This document shows, in pieces, positions 45,213-53,901 of a DNA stretch of 64,000 nt. The notes below the pieces were generated by a model. The model saw nothing but the letters and a program-made list of their open reading frames with translations, was not told where the DNA came from and ran no database searches. Position numbers and translations under genes: made by a program. This DNA comes from Butyrivibrio sp. NC3005 (GTDB taxonomy: Bacteria > Bacillota > Clostridia > Lachnospirales > Lachnospiraceae): NCBI RefSeq assembly GCF_000424545.1, contig NZ_AUKC01000005.1:62001-126000 (forward strand). The letters run 5' to 3'. The first letter of the stretch is position 1. Every line of letters begins with the position of its first letter.

Positions 45213-46208
45213 TTAATTTTTGCAAATTGTTATTTCATCCCTTTGGAAATTATATAAGTAAACTTCATCAGATAAGAAATCGATTTCATCTACTGAAGTC
45301 TGATTTACACTTTTAACTATTTCCTTTAAATTCATTATTTCATAACAGTCAGCAGAATCTGCTACAGCTAAGATTATAAGCTCATGAACAGATGACGGCA
45401 ATATATAAAAACTCTTGCCCAAACAGTCAGCAAAAAATTTCATAAGTTTACCACTTAGAATAAGTGATGACCCAAACCGCCTTGCAGCATTGGATACCAC
45501 GAACATATGAGATGTATCATTTCGAAAATAGCTTTTTATTTTCTCCATGTTTTCATCATCTACATCAGATCTTATATCAATCCAATCTTTTCCTATACCT
45601 CGTCCAAGCTCAATATTCAAAATCATCTTCTCGATAGAAATCATCTTTGGTTCCAGCAATTCAATATTATTTATTGCTATTTCATAAAGCTTATCCTCAG
45701 ATATCTGCCATCTTGAAAACAAGTCATTCTTTATTACTATAACACCGCCATCTATAATATTATCACAAGATACATAATATATCACAGCTAAATCATGAAC
45801 CTTTCTATAAGGCATATTCAAAAGCCCCTCTTTGTTCTTCTCATAGTTTATTACTTTAGGAAATACTCTATTCTTTATTTTTTCAAATTCTTTCAAAAAA
45901 TCAACATTTACACACCTATGAAGATTATTCTGATTAAGCTTACTGACTATATCCCTACATATGCCTTCAAAATCACCATTTTTCTGATATTCCTCGTAAT
46001 ACTCTTCCAAGTATACAGTTGCAGAAATATTCTGTGTCTTTTCTTTTATACTAAGACCATGAAGTTTAACCCCATTATTTTTTTCAACCACATTAATTAT
46101 AACAGCCGAATTATTATTGTCTTCCCCTTTTTTAGAAATACTGCCATTGCCCATGCAGTATCCTTCCACATATTCTCTAACTTTCTCGATAAACAAATCA
46201 AATTTCAT
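45213..46208 (-). CDS. DUF5688-family protein
   Basis: 331-aa soluble protein matching DUF5688, a family common in Lachnospiraceae and of unknown function. Recognisable parts are VVEKNNGVKLHGLSIKEKTQNISATVYLEEYYEEYQ near residue 35 and DLAVIYYVSCDNIIDGGVIVIKN near 145. There is no signal peptide, membrane helix or catalytic motif that I can identify. It is flanked by terminators on both sides, so it is monocistronic. Confidence 0.75.
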   Translation of the reverse strand: MKFDLFIEKVREYVEGYCMGNGSISKKGEDNNNSAVIINVVEKNNGVKLHGLSIKEKTQNISATVYLEEYYEEYQKNGDFEGICRDIVSKLNQNNLHRCVNVDFLKEFEKIKNRVFPKVINYEKNKEGLLNMPYRKVHDLAVIYYVSCDNIIDGGVIVIKNDLFSRWQISEDKLYEIAINNIELLEPKMISIEKMILNIELGRGIGKDWIDIRSDVDDENMEKIKSYFRNDTSHMFVVSNAARRFGSSLILSGKLMKFFADCLGKSFYILPSSVHELIILAVADSADCYEIMNLKEIVKSVNQTSVDEIDFLSDEVYLYNFQRDEITICKN

Positions 46209-46230
46209 ACCAAACTCCTAAAAAACAAAA

Positions 46231-46271
46231 AAGGCAATAGACATTCGAAATTAATCGAACTCTATTGCCTT
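46231..46271 (-). terminator. Intrinsic terminator after efp
   Basis: Arms AAGGCAATAG (46231-46240) and CTATTGCCTT (46262-46271), with inner TTCGA/TCGAA pairing, are followed on the minus strand by TTTTTTGTTTTTT. It separates efp from DUF5688. Confidence 0.88.
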
Positions 46272-46350
46272 ACAGATTCTATCACTAGAGCATTATACTC
46301 TAAACTTAAAATATGAAAGAATACGTGAAAATTCAATTTATAATACTGAA

Positions 46351-46908
46351 TTAAACACGGCTGAGATATTCACCAGTTCTTGTATCGATCTTAATCTTAT
46401 CACCCTGGTTAACAAACAATGGAACGTTGATTGTAGCACCAGTCTCAACAGTAGCAGGCTTAGAAGCACCTGTAGCTGTATCACCCTTGAAACCAGGCTC
46501 TGTCTCTGTAATCTCAAGCTCTACGAATAAAGGAGCTTCAACAGCAAATACGCTTCCGTTGTAGGAGCTAACCTTGCACATCTCTTCTTCCTTAACGAAC
46601 TTCATTGCATCACCAACAACATCGCTGCCAACTGCAATCTGCTCGTAGCTTTCTGTATCCATGAAATTGTAGAGATCACCATCATTGTAAAGATACTGCA
46701 TATCTCTTCTTTCAATTCTTGCCTGTGGGAATTTCTCTGTTGGACGGAAAGTTGTTTCGATAACACCACCGTTGATGATATCCTTAAGCTTTGTACGAAC
46801 GAAAGCTGCGCCCTTACCTGGCTTTACATGCTGGAATTCAACAACCTGGCAAACCTTTCCATCTACTTCAATCGTAACACCATTTCTAAAATCGCTGGCT
46901 GTAACCAT
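46351..46908 (-). CDS. efp: Elongation factor P
   Basis: 185-aa translation factor that relieves ribosome stalling at polyproline. The three beta-barrel domains are present: KOW-like (about 1-65), central (66-128) and C-terminal OB (130-185, ending [11 protein letters not shown]). The loop that would carry a modified residue reads KPGKGAAF, with Lys in the usual position (near residue 32). The aro genes lie upstream with a 163-nt spacer containing a 14-bp palindrome AATAAGGCCTTATT (46981-46994). Confidence 0.95.
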   Translation of the reverse strand: MVTASDFRNGVTIEVDGKVCQVVEFQHVKPGKGAAFVRTKLKDIINGGVIETTFRPTEKFPQARIERRDMQYLYNDGDLYNFMDTESYEQIAVGSDVVGDAMKFVKEEEMCKVSSYNGSVFAVEAPLFVELEITETEPGFKGDTATGASKPATVETGATINVPLFVNQGDKIKIDTRTGEYLSRV

Positions 46909-47071
46909 AGAAACCTCCTGAAAAACATATCAATTATAAAATCTAACTGCTGATATTATCAACAATCTTTTTCGAAAGAAAATAAGGCCTTATTCTGAAT
47001 AAATAAACCTTCAAATTAACAAACAACTCAACATAGTTTATACTATGAAACGTATTTTTGTCAATACTCTA

Positions 47072-47503
47072 TTATTTATGTAAAATCATATCTATCGCTT
47101 CAAGATAACCTTCAAGTCCATGTCCTACAATCTGTCTGTCACACGCAGCACTAGTTACTGAATGGTGCCTGAAATCTTCTCTCTGACTTATATCGGATAT
47201 GTGAACTTCAACTTTATATATCTTTTCAAGACTTTTTAGTGCATCATGTATAGCATATGAATAATGTGTGTACGCACCCGGATTTATTACTATTCCATCT
47301 ATATTATTATAATATGCTTCCTGGAGCTTATCTATTATTGCTCCCTCATGATTTGACTGCCATATTTCAATGTCAGTCCCTGTTTCTTTTGCCTTTTTAG
47401 TTATCATTTCTACAAGATAATTATAATCTTGCGTACCATAAATATTCTTTTCTCTTATTCCTAAAAAATTCAGATTAGGACCATTTATTACTAGTATCTT
47501 CAT
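47072..47503 (-). CDS. aroQ: AroQ, type II 3-dehydroquinate dehydratase
   Basis: 143-aa enzyme of the shikimate pathway. The N-terminal NGPNLNFLGIREKNIYG contains the catalytic Tyr and Arg region; NPGAYTHYSYAIHDAL and EVHISDISQREDFRHHS contain the substrate-binding Asn, His and Arg. Length is standard. Its ATG overlaps the end of the aroE-aroK gene by 4 nt, so the two are coupled and together give three consecutive pathway steps. Confidence 0.95.
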   Translation of the reverse strand: MKILVINGPNLNFLGIREKNIYGTQDYNYLVEMITKKAKETGTDIEIWQSNHEGAIIDKLQEAYYNNIDGIVINPGAYTHYSYAIHDALKSLEKIYKVEVHISDISQREDFRHHSVTSAACDRQIVGHGLEGYLEAIDMILHK

Positions 47504-48915
47504 CCTTCCCCCTCATATGCTTTTACAATCTCTTCTGCTACCTGACTTTGAGTTTTCCCATCTGTATCTATTACAATATCAGCTGCAAGTTCATAAAGTG
47601 CTTCTCTTTGTTGCATCAAATCTTTTATTTTCTTCATCGGATCATCAACCTGTAAAAGAGGTCTTGAAGCATTACCTGATACTCGTTTATAGATGCTTTC
47701 TGGAGAGGCTTTTAAATAAACTACCATTCCTATTTTCTTTAAAAGTCTCCTATTCTCTGCTCGAAGAACAATTCCCCCTCCTGTAGCAAGAACAATTCTA
47801 TCATCATTGTCTTTATTAATATTTCTTAAAGTCTTGGTCTCTAAATTTCTAAAATACTCTTCGCCCTTTTCACTGAAGATAGAAGAAATGGAACATTCCA
47901 TGCTTTTTTCAATCAAAAAATCTGTATCAAGCCTTGTACAACACAGATTAGAGGCAAGATTTTTGGAAACCGTTGATTTACCACTCCCCATAAAACCTAC
48001 CAGCACTATATTCTTTGGCTTATTAAAAAAGTCAACCATCTTCTGATAAATTTCAGCTGACCACTTTTTCTCAATCACTTTTCCTGTCCAAAGTTCATAA
48101 GCATCTATCCCCTGAAAAAGAAGCATTTCAAGTCCACTCAAAGTTCTTGCCCCATGTTCTTTGCACATTTTAATGAAAGTTGTTTCCATAGGTCTATATA
48201 CTATGTCATAACCAGTATGAATCATTTCATAAAACTTTGGATCATCTATAATAACTTTATCGTTATTTGGGTACATACCAACTGAAGTACTCTGAAAGCA
48301 AAGATATGCTATTTTATCGCCGTTATCATCTTTTTGCGGAATTATTTTCCATTCATCAAGTGATAATGCAAATACCTTAGAGCAATTATCATCTTGACTT
48401 TTTAATTCGCTTTCGATTTCTCTTGCTCTATTTACACTTCTATTTAGAATATAAATATTTGCAGCTTTTTTCGCACTCATTAAAAGTGCAACCGCTCTTG
48501 CTACTCCGCCCGCCCCAAGAATAATGACATTTTGATTTTCAATAGAGACATCATTATTTTTTAAACTTCTAGCAAGTCCAGTCATATCGGTGTTATATCC
48601 TTTATACCCTTTCTTATCTTTGCAACGAACAAGAGTATTTACTGCACCAATTTTCTTTGCAAGCGGATCAATCTCTATCAATTGCTTAATAACCTGCTCC
48701 TTATACGGAACTGTTACGTTTAGTCCTAGTACTCCAAGTGCATAGGCTCCATTAATAGCATTTCCAAGTTCATCCTCTTCAACATCAAAAGGGACATATA
48801 CTAGATTATCTCCTGTATATTCCGCAAGACTATTATGTATCATAGGTGATAAAGTATGTCCTGCCGGATGCGCAATCAAGCCACAAGTTTTTGTTCTCCC
48901 ATCTGTCTCATTCAT
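47500..48915 (-). CDS. Bifunctional shikimate dehydrogenase/shikimate kinase
   Basis: 471-aa fusion. Residues about 8-285 are AroE: shikimate site HTLSPMIHN, catalytic Lys in NVTVPYKEQV, Asp in NTDMTGLARSL, and NADP site LGAGGVARAVALLM. Residues about 295-471 are AroK: P-loop GFMGSGKST, DTD, FRNLETKTL, GGGIVL and RPLLQVDD, all intact. This joins consecutive steps from 3-dehydroshikimate to shikimate 3-phosphate. It lies 22 nt after the dipeptide ABC ATPase gene and overlaps aroQ, so it may be read from the transporter operon as well. Confidence 0.93.
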   Translation of the reverse strand: MNETDGRTKTCGLIAHPAGHTLSPMIHNSLAEYTGDNLVYVPFDVEEDELGNAINGAYALGVLGLNVTVPYKEQVIKQLIEIDPLAKKIGAVNTLVRCKDKKGYKGYNTDMTGLARSLKNNDVSIENQNVIILGAGGVARAVALLMSAKKAANIYILNRSVNRAREIESELKSQDDNCSKVFALSLDEWKIIPQKDDNGDKIAYLCFQSTSVGMYPNNDKVIIDDPKFYEMIHTGYDIVYRPMETTFIKMCKEHGARTLSGLEMLLFQGIDAYELWTGKVIEKKWSAEIYQKMVDFFNKPKNIVLVGFMGSGKSTVSKNLASNLCCTRLDTDFLIEKSMECSISSIFSEKGEEYFRNLETKTLRNINKDNDDRIVLATGGGIVLRAENRRLLKKIGMVVYLKASPESIYKRVSGNASRPLLQVDDPMKKIKDLMQQREALYELAADIVIDTDGKTQSQVAEEIVKAYEGEG

Positions 48916-48937
48916 ATATTTCTCCCTAACTAAAGCT

Positions 48938-50542
48938 TTAAATGCCTAAATCTACAATTCCAGCACTTTGCAGCAATTCTTTGGTATAGTCAGCCTGTGG
49001 GTTTTTGTATATATCCCTGGTTTGACCAAATTCAACAATTTTACCTTTTTTCATTATAGCCACATGATCACATAAATGATATACAACTCTCAAATCATGT
49101 GAGATAAACAGAATAGAAATACCCAATTTCTCATGAAGATGCTCTAACAGTTTCAAAATCTGAGCCTGAATAGTAACGTCTAAAGCTGAAACTGGTTCAT
49201 CTGCTATCAGAATATCTGGCCTTTGCATTAAACTTAGTGCTATACTAACCCTCTGTCTCTGACCTCCTGACAATTGAGAAGGCATTCTATCAAGATATTC
49301 TAACGGAAGCTCAACTTGAGTTAAGACATCCTTCATTCTCTTATCAATCTCCTCTTCCGTCCACTTCTTTTTTCTATCTGCTCTAAGCGACTCTCTAAGA
49401 ATCCACCTAACACTTCTTCCCGGATTAAGGCTTCCATATGGATCCTGAAAAATCATCTGAGGATAATCATCTGTCTTTTGGATAGTTCCTTCAAAATCCT
49501 TATTTATTCCCACAATAGTTTTGGCCAGAGTAGACTTTCCACTTCCACTTTCACCAACCAATCCCAGAATTTCACCTTTTTTCATTGAAAGTGACACACT
49601 CTTAAGTATTTGCTGTCGATTTGATTTAGAAAAAAGACCTGTCTTATGATTTCTATAATAAACATTCAAATCCTTTACCTTAAGAACATCCTCACTGTAC
49701 TTAAACTCGTCGATATATTCTGTATCATTTGCTATATCTACTACCGGAATAGCAGCTATTAATTCCTTTGTATAACTGTTTTTTGGAGAATTAAAAATCT
49801 GCTCGGTATCGCCTGATTCTACAACTTTTCCTTTCTGCATCACCAATACCCTAGAACATAATTGTCTAACAAGGCTAAGATCATGTGATATAAAAATAAT
49901 AGCAGTTCCTTTTTCTCTGTTTATTTTTCTAAGCAGTTCTACAATCTGAGCCTGAACTGTAACATCGAGCGCAGTTGTTGGTTCATCAGCAATTAAAATT
50001 TGCGGATTTCCAATCATAGCAGCGGCTATCATAACTCTCTGACGCATTCCCCCCGAAAGCTCATGTGGATACATTTCATATATTTTCTCAGGATTATACA
50101 TTCCTACATCTGCCAGCATCTTTACTGCACGTTCTTTCCTTTTAGCAGGTGATACATCCAAGTGATGTATTCTTAAACTTTCCTCAATTTGCCATCCAAT
50201 CTTTTTTACTGGGTTTAAAGAAGTGTTAGGTTCCTGAAATATCATAGAGATTTCATCACCCTGAAAAGTTCTAAGAACACTTCTTGAACAAGTAAGCAGT
50301 TCTTTACCTTGGAACATTATCCTTCCGCTTTTGGTCAAGCTTTTTCTATTTAAAAGACCTGCAATAGCCATTGCGCTAAGACTTTTGCCAGAACCGGATT
50401 CACCAACAAATCCAACTATTTCTCCTGGAAACAGTTCAAGATCAAAATCCTCAACCGCTGTTTCTGGAGATGCATGGTCATGAAATTCGATTTTTAAATT
50501 TTCAACTGATAAAATAGGCTCTCTATTTGATTTATTTCCCAT
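48938..50542 (-). CDS. Dipeptide/oligopeptide ABC transporter, fused double ATPase (DppD-DppF type)
   Basis: 534-aa protein with two complete ATPase domains. The first (about 8-265) has GESGSGKSLSA, LSGGMRQR and ILIADEPTTALD. The second (about 290-525) has GESGSGKSTLAK, LSGGQRQR and ILIADEPVSALD. In most transporters of this class these are two genes. It energises import through the two permeases encoded upstream. Spacing to the DppC-like gene is 41 nt. Confidence 0.93.
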   Translation of the reverse strand: MGNKSNREPILSVENLKIEFHDHASPETAVEDFDLELFPGEIVGFVGESGSGKSLSAMAIAGLLNRKSLTKSGRIMFQGKELLTCSRSVLRTFQGDEISMIFQEPNTSLNPVKKIGWQIEESLRIHHLDVSPAKRKERAVKMLADVGMYNPEKIYEMYPHELSGGMRQRVMIAAAMIGNPQILIADEPTTALDVTVQAQIVELLRKINREKGTAIIFISHDLSLVRQLCSRVLVMQKGKVVESGDTEQIFNSPKNSYTKELIAAIPVVDIANDTEYIDEFKYSEDVLKVKDLNVYYRNHKTGLFSKSNRQQILKSVSLSMKKGEILGLVGESGSGKSTLAKTIVGINKDFEGTIQKTDDYPQMIFQDPYGSLNPGRSVRWILRESLRADRKKKWTEEEIDKRMKDVLTQVELPLEYLDRMPSQLSGGQRQRVSIALSLMQRPDILIADEPVSALDVTIQAQILKLLEHLHEKLGISILFISHDLRVVYHLCDHVAIMKKGKIVEFGQTRDIYKNPQADYTKELLQSAGIVDLGI

Positions 50543-50583
50543 TTTCTTGTTTGCCTTTCAGAAGGTTACCTTCAAAAATACTA

Positions 50584-51402
50584 TTAGTTTTCTTTATCCA
50601 TTCTTATGCCTTCTCCAAGAAAAGAAAAGCCAAGAACAATCCAGACAATTGCAAATCCAGGTCCTATAACACAAGCTGGATTTGTCAGCATATACTGCTG
50701 TGCGCTTGAAAGCATGCTTCCAAGGCTATCATAAGGTGGTTGTGAACCTATTCCAAGGTATGACAATCCTGCCTCTGCAAGAACTGCATTATTAAAACCA
50801 ATAAGTATAGATGACAATAAAACACCATGAATATTTGGCATGATATGCCAAAAGATAATTCTAAGATTAGAAACACCCTGTAATCTTGCACTTCTAACAT
50901 AGTCAGTATCACGACACCTCAATACTTCAGAACGAACTATTCTGGCAAATGACGGAATAAATGCTATTCCAAGAGCAATCATTACTTCAATATTTCCGGT
51001 TCTGTATAGACTTACAATAATAAGAGAAAGAAGAATTGATGGAAACGCCAACATCGCATCAATTATGCGCATAACTATCTCATCAAAAAAACCTCCAAAA
51101 TATCCTGCCAATGCTCCAATAACAGAACCTATTCCAGCTCCTATAATCATAGTTCCAGATGCAATAAGAAGTGTTATTCTACTGCCGTACATAACTCTAC
51201 TGAATATGTCTCTTCCTTTATTATCTGTTCCCATGATATGCCTTACAGACAACCCCTGTAGTTTCTCTGATGCACTCATTTTAGTTGGATCATATGGTGT
51301 CCAGAAAACACCAACAAGAACAACAATAAGGCATACTCCCATAAGTATTGATCCTGTTATTAAATATGCATTCCATTTAATTCTGCGCTTCGAACTTTTC
51401 AT
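50584..51402 (-). CDS. Dipeptide/oligopeptide ABC transporter permease (DppC type)
   Basis: 272-aa inner-membrane permease. After the first helix comes the family phrase HIMGTDNKGRDIFSRVMYGSRITL. The coupling loop appears in EVLRCRDTDYVRSARLQGVSNLRIIFWHIMPN, where the EAA-like motif contacts the ATPase. I prefer the ATG at 51402; a GTG three codons earlier is possible. It is separated from its partner DppB gene by a nuclease-fold gene and a repeat copy, an unusual interruption. Confidence 0.92.
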   Translation of the reverse strand: MKSSKRRIKWNAYLITGSILMGVCLIVVLVGVFWTPYDPTKMSASEKLQGLSVRHIMGTDNKGRDIFSRVMYGSRITLLIASGTMIIGAGIGSVIGALAGYFGGFFDEIVMRIIDAMLAFPSILLSLIIVSLYRTGNIEVMIALGIAFIPSFARIVRSEVLRCRDTDYVRSARLQGVSNLRIIFWHIMPNIHGVLLSSILIGFNNAVLAEAGLSYLGIGSQPPYDSLGSMLSSAQQYMLTNPACVIGPGFAIVWIVLGFSFLGEGIRMDKEN

Positions 51403-51424
51403 ATCAAACACTCTTTTTCTAAGT

Positions 51425-52537
51425 TTATTTTAATAAAACTGCTTTTAAAATTACCGGATTATGATCAGAATTTTCAAATGAATAATCCTGCACCTTCATA
51501 TACTCAACTTTGATATTAGGTGAAACAATAAAACCATCAATAACATAGTACTGAAATTTATCAACAGATGTATCTGCTCCTTTGTAAGGTCTATCTAATG
51601 AACGACAAGAGGGTGTATCTTTATCCATCACAAACTGCCAATTTTTTTCAAACTCATTTATATCAAACACACCTGATACCCATATTCCTTCCATTACAGG
51701 AAACTTACTAATATTAATATTAGAAAAACTTTGATTGAAATCTCCACCGGCTATGACATAATTTCCCTTCTGATACTCCTCTTTTAAATAGTTTTTTAAA
51801 AGGTTAGCCTGAGCAATTTTTCCTTCACCACTGTCATAAGCTTCGAGATGAAGGTTTATAACAACCAGCTCTTTCCCTGTATCCTGACCATTTTCATCCA
51901 CAACCTTCATTCTATCTGTCATTAAACATCTTTTCAAATTCACAACTCTAGATGGCCACTTAAACGGGCATGGAAGTGATGTCCTAACTGCCTGTCCTAT
52001 AGTAAACTTTGAGAAAGTCCCAAGTCCGGCATTAACTTTACCAATTGGCGGAATAGGATAAGGTACAAAAAAAGTTTTGTAATTATATGCAAATGATGAA
52101 TCAAAATTCCCACTCAAATTGTTCAATATTTCCCTGTATTCATCTGTTTTGTAAGAACGTGTCGAATTTCTATCCATTTCTTGCATTAGGCAAATGTCGG
52201 GATTATGTTTATTTACAACTTCTGAAATTTTCTGAACATTCAATTCCACTCTTTCTTTATCTGAAGTATTAACACTTTTTCCTCCATCCATAAAGAAATC
52301 AGCATTATCTCCTAAAGCTCCATAACCAATATTCCAACTTAATATAGAAAAAGTTTTTCCAACTTTTGGATAATTCTCATCCTCCAAAGTAGAAAAGATT
52401 TCAAGAAATGTAGTTTCTTGTGGTCGATATTCAAAGATAGTCAAAAAAAGAATCAATGCAGAAAAACTGGCCACAAAAAATAAAACAATTCCAACTAAAA
52501 TCTTGATAAGTTTTTTTAGAACATTGTCTTTTTTCAT
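51425..52537 (-). CDS. Membrane-anchored endonuclease/exonuclease/phosphatase-family protein
   Basis: 370 aa with one N-terminal membrane helix (about 10-32) and an EEP (DNase I/sphingomyelinase-like) domain. The motifs are LSWNIGYGALG, LMQEMDRNS (metal Glu), NLHLEAYDSGEG, GGDFNQSF and SDHNPVILK (catalytic His). The substrate could be nucleic acid or a phospholipid/phosphodiester; the sequence does not decide. It sits inside the dipeptide transporter operon between the two permease genes, on the same strand. Confidence 0.85.
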   Translation of the reverse strand: MKKDNVLKKLIKILVGIVLFFVASFSALILFLTIFEYRPQETTFLEIFSTLEDENYPKVGKTFSILSWNIGYGALGDNADFFMDGGKSVNTSDKERVELNVQKISEVVNKHNPDICLMQEMDRNSTRSYKTDEYREILNNLSGNFDSSFAYNYKTFFVPYPIPPIGKVNAGLGTFSKFTIGQAVRTSLPCPFKWPSRVVNLKRCLMTDRMKVVDENGQDTGKELVVINLHLEAYDSGEGKIAQANLLKNYLKEEYQKGNYVIAGGDFNQSFSNINISKFPVMEGIWVSGVFDINEFEKNWQFVMDKDTPSCRSLDRPYKGADTSVDKFQYYVIDGFIVSPNIKVEYMKVQDYSFENSDHNPVILKAVLLK

Positions 52538-52608
52538 AGCATTTTCCTTTCATTTTTCTTTTAGAAAGCCATTTTGGGGCAACTACTAATTTTATTATCT
52601 TTGTTATA

Positions 52609-52642
52609 GGTTCTTGTTTTTCCTGATGAAAACAATAACCTA
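52609..52642. repeat. 34-bp palindromic motif, copy 2
   Basis: GGTTCTTGTTTTTCC...AATAACCTA, matching 42661-42694 at 30 of 34 positions. It directly abuts dispersed-repeat copy 4. Confidence 0.6.
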
Positions 52643-52786
52643 TAGATTTTTGTCACTACGCTCCAAAAACTACGCAAACTGGCCATTTAAAAAGGCTTCG
52701 CCTTGGACCAGTTTGCCGCTTGACTTTTGTTCTCACGAAACTCGCAGTAAATGCGAGTTTCTGAATATAAGTGACAAGAAGTCATA
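52643..52786 (-). repeat. Dispersed repeat, copy 4
   Basis: Full-length 144-bp copy in the orientation opposite to copies A and B, ending GTGACAAGAAGTCATA. The hairpins AAACTGG/CCAGTTT with inner AAGGC-TTC-GCCTT, and AAACTCGCA/TGCGAGTTT, are intact. It fills the gap between the DppB-like gene and the nuclease-fold gene within an operon. Confidence 0.9.
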
Positions 52787-52811
52787 CCTTCTTTTTATGT
52801 TCATTTTATTC

Positions 52812-53750
52812 TTATAGACTTTCAATTCGAGGGTCAATTATTCGATAAATTATATCCACCATCCAATTAACAATCATTACTAGAATAGCTACTCCCATAA
52901 TTATAGCTTGTACAACCGGATAATCCCTATTGTTAATCGACACAAGTAGCATTCTTCCAAGCCCTGGGATACTGAAAACCTGCTCGATTACTATACTTCC
53001 ACTAACCATATCTGCTAATGCCATTCCCATAAAAGTTATTACTGGTATTAAAGCATTTTTAAGAACATGAAGATATAACACACCTCTAACAGTGTTACCT
53101 CTGCTATAAGCAGTTCTGGTATAATCTTTGCGCATTTCCTCAATTACACTTCCTCGAAGAAGTTTTACACTCATAGCAATCTTAGGAAGCGCTACAGCAA
53201 TTGCAGGAAATATAAGATAACTTATAAATCCTCTCATATCTGTCTTCCATGACACAAAGCTTCCAGGCACAAAAAGTCTGAATGTCAGACCAAATATAAG
53301 TGTAAGTAATATTCCTGAAAAAAAAGGAGGTATTGCCATTACTACCTGATCAACTACAAGAAGGACATGATCTACTACACTTCCTTGATGTCTGGCTGTA
53401 AATATTCCAAGCGGAATAGACACTACCACCATTATCAAAAAAGCCATAAGTGCCATAGAAATAGTAATAGGGATCTTATCTATAAGAAGTTTTGATACTG
53501 ATCCATACGAGTATGACTGCCCCAAGTCACCATGAATAAAGCCAGTTGCCCAACGTATATAACGGACAAACAACGGATCTGTCAATCCCATTTCCTTTCT
53601 TAACGCAGCAAGTTGCTGTGGTGTAGCCTCCGTTCCAAGTCTTCTAGCTGCGGGATCTCCCGGAATAATATTGAACGCTAGAAATACTAACATTGAAACG
53701 ACAATTAGTGTTATTAACATCATTAAAGTTTTTTTCAGAATATATTTCAT
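52812..53750 (-). CDS. Dipeptide/oligopeptide ABC transporter permease (DppB type)
   Basis: 312-aa permease. The first helix and FNIIPGDPAARRLGTEATPQQLAALRKEMGLTDPL are typical of DppB/OppB. Six helices are predicted, and the coupling loop is seen in EEMRKDYTRTAYSRGNTVRGVLYLHVLKNALIPV. It pairs with the DppC-like permease at 50584. The end of the gene is followed by repeat copy 4 before the next operon gene. Confidence 0.93.
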   Translation of the reverse strand: MKYILKKTLMMLITLIVVSMLVFLAFNIIPGDPAARRLGTEATPQQLAALRKEMGLTDPLFVRYIRWATGFIHGDLGQSYSYGSVSKLLIDKIPITISMALMAFLIMVVVSIPLGIFTARHQGSVVDHVLLVVDQVVMAIPPFFSGILLTLIFGLTFRLFVPGSFVSWKTDMRGFISYLIFPAIAVALPKIAMSVKLLRGSVIEEMRKDYTRTAYSRGNTVRGVLYLHVLKNALIPVITFMGMALADMVSGSIVIEQVFSIPGLGRMLLVSINNRDYPVVQAIIMGVAILVMIVNWMVDIIYRIIDPRIESL

Positions 53751-53788
53751 GAAAATACCTTTTTCTTTTCGTAGAATTATTTAAAAAA

Positions 53789-53815
53789 AGAGTCCGGCCT
53801 TTCGGTCAGACCCCT
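53789..53815 (-). terminator. Hairpin between the substrate-binding protein and permease genes
   Basis: The stem GGGTCTGACC / GGCCGGACTC with a GAAA loop is followed on the minus strand by seven T residues. Partial termination here would give excess binding protein over permease, as is common in such operons. Confidence 0.8.
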
Positions 53816-53901
53816 TTTTATTTACATAAATTACATTTAAATATTACCTAGAATTCAAGTTTCGAAAACGCTTATAATTTACACCTTATAAAAAATAAAC
53901 A

